This document shows positions 56,800 to 64,000 of a stretch of 64,000 bases of DNA, piece by piece. The stretch's first letter is position 1. Every line of letters starts with the position of its first letter. Source of the DNA: Arthrobacter sp. ISL-95 (GTDB lineage Bacteria; Actinomycetota; Actinomycetes; Actinomycetales; Micrococcaceae); contig NZ_JAGGPR010000011.1 of the NCBI RefSeq assembly GCF_018613695.1, positions 124,001-188,000 of the forward strand. The letters are read 5' to 3'. A model generated the notes under the pieces. That model searched no databases. It was given only the letters and a program-made list of their open reading frames with translations, and was not told the DNA's origin. A program made the position numbers and the translations under genes.

Positions 56800-57147
56800 C
56801 TATGCGGAGCGACGCTCTCCGCGGCGCTCACGCAGAATGTTCAGTCGATCCTCGAGGATCTGCTCCAGCTCGGGAAGGCTGCGGCGCTCCAGGAGCATGT
56901 CCCAGTGGGTGCGGACGGCTTTCTCATTGGCATCCACGGGACGCTCGCCATCAACCAGCAGCGCTTCTTTGCCGGTCTTGGATACCCAAACGGGGGGAAT
57001 TTCGGCTTCGGAGGAGAAGGTCACAAAGACCTGCTCGCCATCCTCGCAACGGTACTCGACCCGCTGGCGCGGTGCCGGTTCAACGCCGGATTCTGTTTCC
57101 ATGCTCTGGGCGCCAAGACGCATACCCCGCAGGCTGCGATCGCTCAT
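56800..57147 (-). CDS. rbpA: RNA polymerase-binding protein RbpA
   Basis: A 115-residue actinobacterial transcription factor that binds sigma A and core polymerase and stabilises the open complex. N-terminal tail RSLRGMRLGAQSMETESGVEPAPR, the beta-barrel core (VEYRCEDGEQVFVTFSSEAEIP), and the sigma-interaction helices at the C-terminus (WDMLLERRSLPELEQILEDRL). It ends with an Arg-rich tail. It is a single-gene unit; the 256 bp upstream (57148-57403) contain its promoter region and the SPFH terminator and no other gene. Confidence 0.95.
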   Translation of the reverse strand: MSDRSLRGMRLGAQSMETESGVEPAPRQRVEYRCEDGEQVFVTFSSEAEIPPVWVSKTGKEALLVDGERPVDANEKAVRTHWDMLLERRSLPELEQILEDRLNILRERRGERRSA

Positions 57148-57344
57148 GATTACTCCCTCTGTCTGTTCGCGGAGCAGGAACCCCGCGCTAGCCGTAAGCC
57201 GTTTTCACGTTCCTTACGGACTACTTCTGCACACCTTGCATCACTAATTGCAACGCCTGGCCAAGCTTTTATGTTCCATCCACGCTGAACCAGCCGGACA
57301 AATATCCCATTATACGCGGATCATCGCCCATGACTCAAAAGCGG

Positions 57345-57384
57345 TAACAAACAACGAGCGGCCAGCCTGGATGGCTGACCGCTC
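57345..57384 (-). terminator. Terminator of the NfeD-SPFH unit
   Basis: On the minus strand GAGCGGTCAGCC (57384-57373) pairs with GGCTGGCCGCTC (57367-57356) at 11 of 12 positions and is followed by GTTGTTTGTTA. Confidence 0.75.
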
Positions 57385-57403
57385 GGAGGCACGCTGCCTT
57401 GTT

Positions 57404-58381
57404 TTATTCAGCAGGCCGCGGCTGGTTGTTTGTTCCCGCAGGTTCCGAAGACTTGGTCTCTTCATTGCCGCCGAAGAGGCCAACGGGGGAGTCTCCGCTG
57501 TTTCCTCCGAGCGCGCCGCCGATGCCCTTAAGTGCCTCGCCGACTTCGCTGGGAATGATCCAGAGCTTGTTCGAGCTTCCCTCAGCGATCTTGGGGAGGG
57601 TTTGCAAGTACTGGTATGCGAGGAGCTTCTGGTCCGGGTTGCCCTTGTGAATGGCATCAAAGACCTTCTGAATGGCTTGGGCTTCACCGTCTGCCCTCAG
57701 AATGGCTGCCTTGGCGTCACCTTCAGCTGCAAGGATGGCGGCCTGCCTCTGACCTTCGGCAGTGAGGATCTGCGACTGCTTGGTGCCTTCAGCGGTCAGG
57801 ATGGCTGCACGGCGATCCCGCTCTGCGCGCATCTGCTTCTCCATGGAGTCCTGAATGGAGTGGGGCGGATCAATCGCCTTCAGTTCCACGCGGGACACAC
57901 GGATTCCCCAACGGCCCGTTGCTTCGTCAAGGACGCCGCGCAGCTGGCCATTGATCTGGTCGCGGGAGGTGAGGGCCTCTTCAAGGTTGAGCCCGCCCAC
58001 CACGTTGCGAAGCGTGGTGGTGGTCAACTGCTCCACGGCCTGGATGTAGTTGGCGATCTCGTAAGTTGCGGCCCTGGGATCGGTTACTTGGAAGTAGACA
58101 ACGGTGTCAATGGAGACCACCAGGTTGTCCTCGGTAATGACCGGCTGAGGCGGGAACGACACCACCTGTTCACGGAGGTCGAGCAACGGCAGGAGCCTGT
58201 CGACGAACGGGATCAGGATGGTTAGTCCCGGGTTGAGTGTCCGCTGGTACTTACCCAGGCGTTCAACGACGCCGGCCCGTGCCTGCGGGATGATCCTCAC
58301 CGAACGGACCAACACGATGATGACAAAAATGACGAGAACAATCAGCACAATTGCTGCTGCTGTTCCTCCTAAGCCGTCCAT
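57404..58381 (-). CDS. SPFH/band 7 (stomatin-like) membrane protein
   Basis: A 325-residue protein with an N-terminal membrane segment (residues 8-27, AAAIVLIVLVIFVIIVLVRS), the SPFH domain (30-190; VVERLGKYQRTLNPGLTILIPFVDRL) and a long coiled coil (190-260) with alanine-rich repeats of AILTAEG type. It forms large membrane rings linked to membrane microdomains. It follows an NfeD gene by 92 bp, the usual partner of SPFH proteins. ATG follows AAGGAGATG. A terminator ends the unit. Confidence 0.92.
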   Translation of the reverse strand: MDGLGGTAAAIVLIVLVIFVIIVLVRSVRIIPQARAGVVERLGKYQRTLNPGLTILIPFVDRLLPLLDLREQVVSFPPQPVITEDNLVVSIDTVVYFQVTDPRAATYEIANYIQAVEQLTTTTLRNVVGGLNLEEALTSRDQINGQLRGVLDEATGRWGIRVSRVELKAIDPPHSIQDSMEKQMRAERDRRAAILTAEGTKQSQILTAEGQRQAAILAAEGDAKAAILRADGEAQAIQKVFDAIHKGNPDQKLLAYQYLQTLPKIAEGSSNKLWIIPSEVGEALKGIGGALGGNSGDSPVGLFGGNEETKSSEPAGTNNQPRPAE

Positions 58382-58473
58382 ACATCTCCTTCATTCCCCA
58401 ATTGCGTGGTTTGATGCGGCTGAACGCGGGCAGGCTGCCCGCACCGGCAACCGCTTAAATTCAAAGGCGCGCC

Positions 58474-58938
58474 TTAGCGCGGGCTGTTCTCGGCAGGCGA
58501 GGCTACTACCGCCGTCGCACCGTCAATCCTTGTGACCTCAACTGTTGCGCCGGCGTCGAGAACCCCGGCTGTGCTGCGGGCGCTCCACACGTCGCCGCCA
58601 ATCTTGACCAGTCCACTGGTTCCGCTCACAGCTTCGATGACGAGGGCGGACTGACCGATGAGTCGGTCTATATTGCTGCGCTGTTCCGCCGGCCCCTTAT
58701 GCAGGTGCTTCATGGCCACAGGACGGACAAAGACAATCATCAGAAGGGAGACCACGGAGAAAATCACAATCTGCAACCAAAAGTCGGCTCCGGCAAAGTC
58801 GGCGATCAGCCCGGCCAGGGCTCCGCCGCCCAGCATGATAAAGAAGAGGTCCAGGGTGAGCATCTCCACCACTGCGAACGCGAGGAAGACCGTGAGCCAG
58901 AGAGCCCACCAGTTCTCGCCGAGCCATTCGAACATCAT
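58474..58938 (-). CDS. NfeD family membrane protein
   Basis: A 154-residue protein with two or three membrane segments (about 8-95: WWALWLTVFLAFAVVEMLTLDLFFIMLGGGALAGLIADF and WLQIVIFSVVSLLMIVFV) and a C-terminal OB fold (about 100-150; GQSALVIEAVSGTSGLVKIGGDVWSAR). It lacks the protease domain of long NfeD proteins. It is the partner of the downstream SPFH gene. The ATG at 58938 (or the next one at 58935) follows AAGGGGG; the open frame from 58974 is not preferred. Confidence 0.88.
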   Translation of the reverse strand: MMFEWLGENWWALWLTVFLAFAVVEMLTLDLFFIMLGGGALAGLIADFAGADFWLQIVIFSVVSLLMIVFVRPVAMKHLHKGPAEQRSNIDRLIGQSALVIEAVSGTSGLVKIGGDVWSARSTAGVLDAGATVEVTRIDGATAVVASPAENSPR

Positions 58939-59015
58939 TTCCCCCTTGGTCCCGGATCCCGCGAGCGGGATCACAGTCGCTGTTCCTCCATCCTAGCCCG
59001 ACGTTCCGCCCCACG

Positions 59016-59858
59016 TCAGGACACGGCGAATTCGCTGATCCGGAACCTCGCGGTGGCAGCCACTAAACCTTCCAACGTGGCCAATTCCGCCAACTTTTCA
59101 CGCTGCAGATGGTGTCCCGCCGGGCCCATGAATGCGAGGTCGGCCACCTCCGGTCCCGTCAGCGTCAAAGGAAGGTCAAGGCTACGGCTCATGCCGGAGT
59201 CGAAATGATCCCGCATGGAGTCCATCAGTCGCTCTTCTTTGCCGTCTTCAATGCCGAGCATGCCTGTCCGTGCTGCGATCTCGGCAAGGTGGCCCGGGCG
59301 GGGCGTCACAACGATCAACGAGCCGCCGGGACGAAGCACCCGGGCAAACTCGGAGGGGTTCCTAGGAGCAAAGACAACCGTGACCACGTCGGCGGTGTTA
59401 TCCGCCATGGGCAGCGGACGCCAAATGTCCCAGACAAGGTTGACAGCCACAGGATTCAGCCGGGCGGCCCGCCTAAGCGCGAATTTGGAGATGTCAACGC
59501 CTATTCCTGATGCCCCGGATTTCTCCAGGACCGCCTGCAGGTAGTGGCCGGTGCCGGTGCCGGCGTCGAGAACCAGGGCGCCCGGACGCTGAAGTGATCC
59601 AGCGGCAGCTTCTGCAACGGCCCGGGCGAGTCCGGAGTAGTGACCGGCGTCGAGGAACCTGTACCGGGCGGCCACCATGTCTGCAGAATCTGCTTCGAAG
59701 ACCGTACCTTTGCCCGTCAGCAGGTTGAAGTAGCCCTGTTTAGCGGCATCGAACAGGTGCCCGGCCTCACAGACGAGGGTCTGCTGCCGCCCTTCCCTGA
59801 GCTGGAGCGTCCGTTGGCAAACAGGACAACGGAGGGCGGCAACGGCGTCGGACAACAT
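59016..59858 (-). CDS. 23S rRNA guanine-N1 methyltransferase-like protein (RlmA/TlrB family)
   Basis: A 280-residue SAM enzyme. The N-terminal zinc finger is made by Cys11, Cys14 (CPVC), Cys30 and His34, followed by KQGYFNLL, the RNA-recognition segment of the family. SAM motif I is VLDAGTGTGHYL (about 95-106). Members methylate G745 (RlmA-I) or G748 (RlmA-II/TlrB) of 23S rRNA; the latter affects macrolide binding. Which base is modified cannot be read from sequence. It diverges from the S9 peptidase gene with 68 bp between starts. Confidence 0.88.
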   Translation of the reverse strand: MLSDAVAALRCPVCQRTLQLREGRQQTLVCEAGHLFDAAKQGYFNLLTGKGTVFEADSADMVAARYRFLDAGHYSGLARAVAEAAAGSLQRPGALVLDAGTGTGHYLQAVLEKSGASGIGVDISKFALRRAARLNPVAVNLVWDIWRPLPMADNTADVVTVVFAPRNPSEFARVLRPGGSLIVVTPRPGHLAEIAARTGMLGIEDGKEERLMDSMRDHFDSGMSRSLDLPLTLTGPEVADLAFMGPAGHHLQREKLAELATLEGLVAATARFRISEFAVS

Positions 59859-59865
59859 GGCTCCA

Positions 59866-59871
59866 ATCCTA
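59866..59871 (-). promoter_or_regulatory. -10 box TAGGAT, leaderless start of the RlmA-like gene
   Basis: TAGGAT on the minus strand ends 7 bases before the ATG at 59858; the TGGAG between them is too close to the ATG to be a normal ribosome site. Confidence 0.45.
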
Positions 59872-59913
59872 CGGCGGACGGAGTGTCTGGGGCCGAGGCC
59901 CGCACCACCGGGC

Positions 59914-59919
59914 TAGGCT
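59914..59919 (+). promoter_or_regulatory. -10 box TAGGCT, leaderless start of the S9 peptidase
   Basis: TAGGCT ends 7 bases before the GTG at 59927. Confidence 0.5.
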
Positions 59920-59926
59920 CACCATC

Positions 59927-61942
59927 GTGAAACCCGAGCAACTGCACCTGCTGAACTCCGTGTCCGCCCCTGCAATCCACCCCGATGGCACCAAGGCGGT
60001 GGTTTCCGTCACGAGACCGGACTTCGATGCTGACAGCTACGTGGGTCAGTTGTGGAGCATTCCTTTGGACCCCACCAAGTATTCACGACGCATTACGCGG
60101 GGTTTCAGGGACAGTTCCCCGGCGTTCTCCCCAGATGGCCTGGTTCTTGCATTCCTGAGGAGTGCTCCGGACGGTAAACCACAGCTGTTCGTCGTGGAAG
60201 CCGCCGGCGGCGAGCCACAACGGATCACCGATCAGCAAGCCGGCGTGGACGGGTTTGCGTGGGCACCTGATTCCCACCGCGTTGTGTTCCAAGCCCGCGT
60301 TCCGGAACAGGGGCGCTACGGAACGGTGGATGGCGTGACGTCCGGCAGAGAAGACGCCCGGTTGATCACCGCCAACCAGTACAGGATGAACGGTCTCGGT
60401 TACACCGCTGACCAGCGCCAGCAGTTGTTTGTGGTTGAAGTCCCGGAGCTGGGTGGCGAGCCGGCTGTCGCTCCGCAGGGGAGGGCCGCGCGGGAACAGC
60501 CCGCGCGAACGGTTACAGGAATCCCTTCTGCAAGGCAGGTCACGCTTGGTGACTCCGACCATGAGTCACCTTGCTTTTCAGCCGACGGCACCCATCTTTT
60601 CTTCATCGCCGCTCTCCACGAAGGACACGACGACGACCTCGTCACCTCCGTCTATCGGGTGGATGCCGGCGGTGGCCGGCCGACCGCCGTCGAACCTTCC
60701 AACAAGAGTCCGCAGACCGTCACTGCTGTGTGCGTCTCCACGGATGGCCAGTGGCTCTTTTACACTGCCCAGGACCTGGGTGAGACCGGCAAGGACTTCG
60801 TGGCCCGGAATTCGGTTCTTTATGCCATGCCCATTGCGGGGGGAGAGTCCGTGGCACTGACCGACGTGGAGCATTTGGACGTCTCGGGACCGTTGGAACC
60901 CAGCGGGCCGGCCAGCGTACTGGTGCTGAACACAGCGCTGGGAAGCGTGGAACTGCTGAATGTTGAGGCAGACGGCGGGATCACGCCCCTGGTTCATGGT
61001 GCCAAGGTAGTTATCGGGGCAACAGTGGCTGCCAACGGGGAGATAGCCGTGAGTTTCTCCGACGCCTCAACGGTAGGGGACGTTGCCTCACTGGAACGCG
61101 GCGAGATCCGCCTCCTGACGGACTTCTCGGCCAACCTGCGCAACAACTCGCGGGTGGCAGAGCCCTTGGACTTCGATGCCGAATCCGCCGATGGGCATGC
61201 AGTCCACGGTTGGGTGGTGTTTCCTGATGGACCTGGCCCGCACCCCGTTCTCCTCTCCATTCATGGCGGCCCCTTCGCCCAATACACTGGAGCTTTCTTT
61301 GACGAGGCCCAGGTTTACGCCGCGGCCGGTTACGCCGTTCTCATGTGCAACCCACGCGGGTCATCCGGTTATGGACAAGCACATGGCCGAGCCGTCAAGG
61401 AGCGCATGGGGACTGTGGACATGCAGGACGTGCTGGCATTCCTCGACTCAGCGCTGGCGTCGTTTGAGGCCTTGGATAAAGACCGTGTGGGAATCATGGG
61501 TGGTTCCTACGGGGGCTACCTGACCGCTTGGACCATCGCCCACGACCACCGGTTCAAGGGCGCGATCGTAGAGCGCGGTTTCCTGGACCCCGTCAGCTTT
61601 GTAGGTTCGGCTGACATCGGGTGGTTCTTCGGGACCGAATACACCGGAGGAACAGCGGAGCAGATGGCAGCCCAAAGTCCCATGGCGGTGGTCTCGCGCG
61701 TAGATACACCTACCTTGGTGATTCACAGCGAAAACGATCTTCGGTGCCCCCTTGAACAAGGCCAGCGCTACTACGCGCATCTGAAAGCCAAGGGTGTGGA
61801 CACTTCCTTGTTGATCTTCCCGGGGGAGGACCACGAGTTATCCCGCTCCGGCACACCACATCACCGGCAACAACGCTTTGAGCACATTCTCCGCTGGTGG
61901 GCACGGCACCTCCCCACGGAAATCAACCGCATGGAGGACTAG
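59927..61942 (+). CDS. S9 family prolyl oligopeptidase/acylaminoacyl-peptidase
   Basis: A 671-residue cytoplasmic serine peptidase. Residues 1-400 form a beta-propeller with WD40-like strands (FRDSSPAFSPDGLVLAFLR, GFAWAPDSHRVVFQA). The alpha/beta-hydrolase domain follows: oxyanion loop LLSIHGGPFAQY, nucleophile Ser527 in GIMGGSYGGYLTAW, Asp in SENDLRCPLEQ and His in GEDHELSRSG. It cleaves short peptides or acylated N-terminal residues. GTG start without ribosome site. Confidence 0.92.
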   Translation: MKPEQLHLLNSVSAPAIHPDGTKAVVSVTRPDFDADSYVGQLWSIPLDPTKYSRRITRGFRDSSPAFSPDGLVLAFLRSAPDGKPQLFVVEAAGGEPQRITDQQAGVDGFAWAPDSHRVVFQARVPEQGRYGTVDGVTSGREDARLITANQYRMNGLGYTADQRQQLFVVEVPELGGEPAVAPQGRAAREQPARTVTGIPSARQVTLGDSDHESPCFSADGTHLFFIAALHEGHDDDLVTSVYRVDAGGGRPTAVEPSNKSPQTVTAVCVSTDGQWLFYTAQDLGETGKDFVARNSVLYAMPIAGGESVALTDVEHLDVSGPLEPSGPASVLVLNTALGSVELLNVEADGGITPLVHGAKVVIGATVAANGEIAVSFSDASTVGDVASLERGEIRLLTDFSANLRNNSRVAEPLDFDAESADGHAVHGWVVFPDGPGPHPVLLSIHGGPFAQYTGAFFDEAQVYAAAGYAVLMCNPRGSSGYGQAHGRAVKERMGTVDMQDVLAFLDSALASFEALDKDRVGIMGGSYGGYLTAWTIAHDHRFKGAIVERGFLDPVSFVGSADIGWFFGTEYTGGTAEQMAAQSPMAVVSRVDTPTLVIHSENDLRCPLEQGQRYYAHLKAKGVDTSLLIFPGEDHELSRSGTPHHRQQRFEHILRWWARHLPTEINRMED

Positions 61943-61998
61943 CTGCACGGTCGGACCTGGCTTCATTGACCGTCCTGGCAGTACTACCGGGTCAAGGC

Positions 61999-62673
61999 TC
62001 AGCGGAGGAACCCAAGAGCCCGGCGAGCCTCGTCAATCTCCGGAGCGGACCAGCGGGCCGTGTGCTCAGCATTGCTGGACAATGAACGCAGCTCGGCCCT
62101 GTCCAGGTACAGGGCGCCGTGGAGGTGGTCCGTTTCGTGCTGCACAATGCGGGCCTGCCAGCCGGAGAACCACTCTTCCATGGGCTCGCCCGCGGGATTG
62201 GTGAAGCGCAATTCCACGTTGCGGTGGCGTGTCACAACAGCCTGGTACCCGCTGACGGAGAGGCACCCTTCATAGAACGAGGCCGTCTCGGTTCCGAGCG
62301 GACGGTACTGGGGGTTGATGACGGCGAAGAATTCCAGCTGTTCCCTGTGACGGACCGCAGCGGACTCCGGGTCTACCGGGTATTTGTCCTCCAGAACGGC
62401 CACTTGCAGAGGGATTCCCAACTGAGGGGCGGCCAGGCCGACTCCTGGGGCGTCATGCATGACAGCCCTCATTTGCTCGATGAAAGCCGCCAATTCAGCA
62501 TCGTCAATCTGTCCGTCGTAAGGCGCTGCGAGCTGACGCAACACGGGGTGCCCGGCCTGCACTATGGGCGGGAGCCCTTCGGCATCCAGCAACCGGCGGA
62601 CAGCGTCACGTATCCGAATCGGGTTGTAGTCCGTGGCAGGGCTTCTGGCCTCGTGATGAGGTTGGTGCGTCAT
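61999..62673 (-). CDS. def: Peptide deformylase
   Basis: A 224-residue metalloenzyme that removes the formyl group from new proteins. All three motifs are intact: GVGLAAPQLG (78-86), EGCLSV with Cys137, and QHETDHLHG with His179, Glu180 and His183. About 40 extra residues lie at the N-terminus compared with E. coli Def. TAGGCT ends 6 bases before the ATG, so the mRNA is probably leaderless. It diverges from the NTF2-like gene with 54 bp between starts. A second def gene is common in Actinobacteria but is not in this window. Confidence 0.95.
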   Translation of the reverse strand: MTHQPHHEARSPATDYNPIRIRDAVRRLLDAEGLPPIVQAGHPVLRQLAAPYDGQIDDAELAAFIEQMRAVMHDAPGVGLAAPQLGIPLQVAVLEDKYPVDPESAAVRHREQLEFFAVINPQYRPLGTETASFYEGCLSVSGYQAVVTRHRNVELRFTNPAGEPMEEWFSGWQARIVQHETDHLHGALYLDRAELRSLSSNAEHTARWSAPEIDEARRALGFLR

Positions 62674-62679
62674 ACTGTG

Positions 62680-62685
62680 AGCCTA
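62680..62685 (-). promoter_or_regulatory. -10 box TAGGCT, leaderless start of def
   Basis: TAGGCT on the minus strand ends 6 bases before the ATG at 62673. It mirrors the plus-strand TAGGCT at 62716. Confidence 0.55.
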
Positions 62686-62715
62686 ACGCGCGATGGGGCA
62701 TACACGAGTGTGGGC

Positions 62716-62721
62716 TAGGCT
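62716..62721 (+). promoter_or_regulatory. -10 box TAGGCT, leaderless start of the NTF2-like gene
   Basis: TAGGCT ends 6 bases before the ATG at 62728; no ribosome site is present. Confidence 0.55.
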
Positions 62722-62727
62722 CGATGA

Positions 62728-63135
62728 ATGATCGATTCCACCCCTTTGGATTGTGTACTCGGGTTCGTTCGGACCGTTGAAGCCGGCGGCCGGGCTGCTG
62801 AAATCCGGCCCTTCCTGGCTGACGATTTCGAGCTCACGGAATGGCCGCATGCTCTGTCCAAAACGGGCTCAACGCGGAACCTCGCCGAAACGCTGGCCGG
62901 CGCAGACCACAGCAAGGACATCGTCTCCGATCAGCGCTTTGAAGTGGTTCGCACAACGAGCCAGGACAACCGTGTGGTGCTGGAGATGAACTGGTCTGCC
63001 ACTCTGATGCTTGACCTTCCGTACTGGGACCGTGGCGATACCATCCGGGCCAGGAGCACTGCGGTCTTCGAGCTGCGGGACGGGCTGATCATCAGCCAGG
63101 ACACGTACGACTGCTATTACACAAACCCGGAATAG
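62728..63135 (+). CDS. NTF2/SnoaL-like protein
   Basis: A 135-residue protein with the cone-shaped NTF2-like pattern: an N-terminal helix (PLDCVLGFVRTVEAGG), RPFLADDFELTEWP, a middle helix and four C-terminal strands ending TAVFELRDGLIISQDTYDCYY. Such folds serve as small hydrolases, isomerases or binding proteins; the function here is unknown. It diverges from def and converges with the FAD monooxygenase gene. Confidence 0.75.
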   Translation: MIDSTPLDCVLGFVRTVEAGGRAAEIRPFLADDFELTEWPHALSKTGSTRNLAETLAGADHSKDIVSDQRFEVVRTTSQDNRVVLEMNWSATLMLDLPYWDRGDTIRARSTAVFELRDGLIISQDTYDCYYTNPE

Positions 63136-63169
63136 TCAGCGCTCCGGACCAGCTAGCGACCCGGACCAC

Positions 63170-64000
63170 CTATCGCATGGTGAAGCGCCGCTCCACGACT
63201 CCTGAAATTGCAGGTACGCCCAAGGCGGTGGCAAAAACTGCGTTCCTGGCTGACATTGCGTGAGGTGGCAGAGGTCTTCCCAAGGCCATGTTGAGTCCGG
63301 CTTGCCGCGAAGCGCGCAGCGCCGCCTTCCTACGTGATTTCTCGAAATCCATTAGGTGGTGTCCTACCTCGGCGCCTCGGAGGGAAGCATCCACGATGGG
63401 GGCCAACGCCGCAGCGTCCAGCCATCCAAGGTTCATTCCTTGTCCTCCGATGGGGCTGATCTCGTGGGCGGCATCGCCAAGTAGTACCACCCTGCCGTGG
63501 ACCATGCGTTGAGCCAGTCGTGATCGTACTTCGAAGGCACTGAGCATCGAGTTGCCGGCAACATCGAGTACCTCACCGGTTCTGGCCACCACCAAGTCGG
63601 CCAGCCCGGCCGCCGTCGGGTCCTTTTCGGGTGCGCCCAGCCTTACCACCCATCTGCGGACATCCTGTGGCAAGGGGAAGGACTCCACGATTCCGGCGGG
63701 TTCCAGATACAACACGGCGTCGGATCCATGGCCGGTATTGTCAGGGAAATCACCCATGAAGTAGCAGTCCGGATAGCTCCGTGCCGCCAAACCCGGCAAG
63801 TATTGCCGACGAATGGGTGAATGTGCTCCGTCGGCAGCGATCACTAGACGGCTGCTGAACTCCCGAACGCCGTCAGGACAATTCGCGATGCTGCGCACGC
63901 CGCCGAGGTTTTCCGCGACCTCCTGAACGTCAGCACCCCGGACGATTGCTCCTGCATCCAAATTCCGTACCGCCAGCTCCAGGACTTCCTCGGTGACCGT
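63170..64000 (-). CDS. FAD-dependent aromatic monooxygenase, 5' end outside the window
   Basis: The C-terminal 276 residues of a PHBH/UbiH-type flavin monooxygenase. Visible motifs: LVIADGAHSPIRRQYLPG (the DG motif that binds FAD and NADPH) and VVLLGDAAHEISPIGGQGMNLGWLDA (the GD motif). The frame stays open to base 64000, so the start and the N-terminal GxGxxG loop lie beyond the window; a TTG at 63961 is internal. It probably hydroxylates a small aromatic compound or quinone precursor. Confidence 0.88.
   Translation of the reverse strand, partial: TVTEEVLELAVRNLDAGAIVRGADVQEVAENLGGVRSIANCPDGVREFSSRLVIAADGAHSPIRRQYLPGLAARSYPDCYFMGDFPDNTGHGSDAVLYLEPAGIVESFPLPQDVRRWVVRLGAPEKDPTAAGLADLVVARTGEVLDVAGNSMLSAFEVRSRLAQRMVHGRVVLLGDAAHEISPIGGQGMNLGWLDAAALAPIVDASLRGAEVGHHLMDFEKSRRKAALRASRQAGLNMALGRPLPPHAMSARNAVFATALGVPAISGVVERRFTMR

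Noticed and set aside
57248..58225. A 325-codon frame on the plus strand
   Set aside because: It is antisense to the SPFH gene and crosses its terminator; the SPFH protein shows membrane and coiled-coil features.
58426..58442. Inverted repeat GCGGGCAG/CTGCCCGC between the NfeD and SPFH genes
   Set aside because: There is no T tract on the minus strand and the two genes usually work together, so it is unlikely to be a true terminator.

Overview
The window is high-GC actinobacterial DNA, most likely from Arthrobacter or Paenarthrobacter (Micrococcaceae). The support is the set of hallmark genes: mycothiol ligase MshC, a full Pup-proteasome cluster, RbpA, a GlgM-type glycogen synthase, a naturally fused PafBC as known from Arthrobacter aurescens, and many GTG/TTG starts. 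No rRNA, transposase, integrase, CRISPR array or plasmid function was seen. One tRNA-Leu(GAG) is present.

Layout. (1) 1-1.3 kb: glycogen synthase and its terminator. (2) 1.3-7.9 kb: a fatty-acid locus made of an acyl-CoA oxidase/dehydrogenase and a TetR repressor on the minus strand, diverging from thiolase, two-domain FabG4-like reductase and HtdX-like dehydratase on the plus strand. A 31-bp near-perfect palindrome lies between the two arms. The gene set resembles the fadE5/fadA2/fabG4/htdX locus of Mycobacterium tuberculosis. (3) 8-11.5 kb: tRNA-Leu, an M20 peptidase, a DszC-like flavoprotein and two tiny actinobacterial genes. (4) 11.7-31.8 kb: an exopolysaccharide (EPS) island. A plus-strand operon, with seven successive 4-base start/stop overlaps, encodes the priming sugar transferase, an amino-sugar cassette (Gfo/Idh dehydrogenase, epimerase, aminotransferase, acyltransferase), Wzx flippase, two glycosyltransferases, two Wzz-like proteins, a Wzy/ligase-type polymerase and a secreted glycosidase-like protein. 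It meets, with no spacer, a minus-strand operon of a GT2 glycosyltransferase, a WecG-GT2 fusion, fused RmlC-RmlD and RmlB; RmlA diverges from rmlB. Together this is a Wzx/Wzy-type pathway for a polymer predicted to contain rhamnose and an N-acylated amino sugar.

(5) 31.8-37.9 kb: aldo/keto reductase, undecaprenyl-diphosphatase, MshC, PAC2 protein, HAD hydrolase and a site-2 protease with CBS-like tail. (6) 38.0-54.1 kb: the Pup-proteasome cluster in the order trmI, arc, dop, pup, prcB, prcA, pafA, two FKBP isomerases, pafBC, a small membrane protein, tatA, tatC, helY. The order follows the M. tuberculosis Rv2118c-Rv2092c region. (7) 54.1-64 kb: amidohydrolase, polyprenol-phosphate-mannose synthase, RbpA, an SPFH/NfeD pair, an RlmA-type methyltransferase, an S9 peptidase, peptide deformylase, an NTF2-like protein, and a FAD monooxygenase cut off by the window end.

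A recurring feature is a TAnnnT box 6-8 bases before an ATG/GTG with no ribosome binding site, the signature of leaderless mRNAs. I see it at 15 genes. The most interesting material is the EPS island (secreted glycosidase-like protein, WecG-GT2 fusion, paired Wzz-like proteins without a visible kinase) and the palindromic control region of the fatty-acid locus. I did not find a clearly new defence or mobile system.
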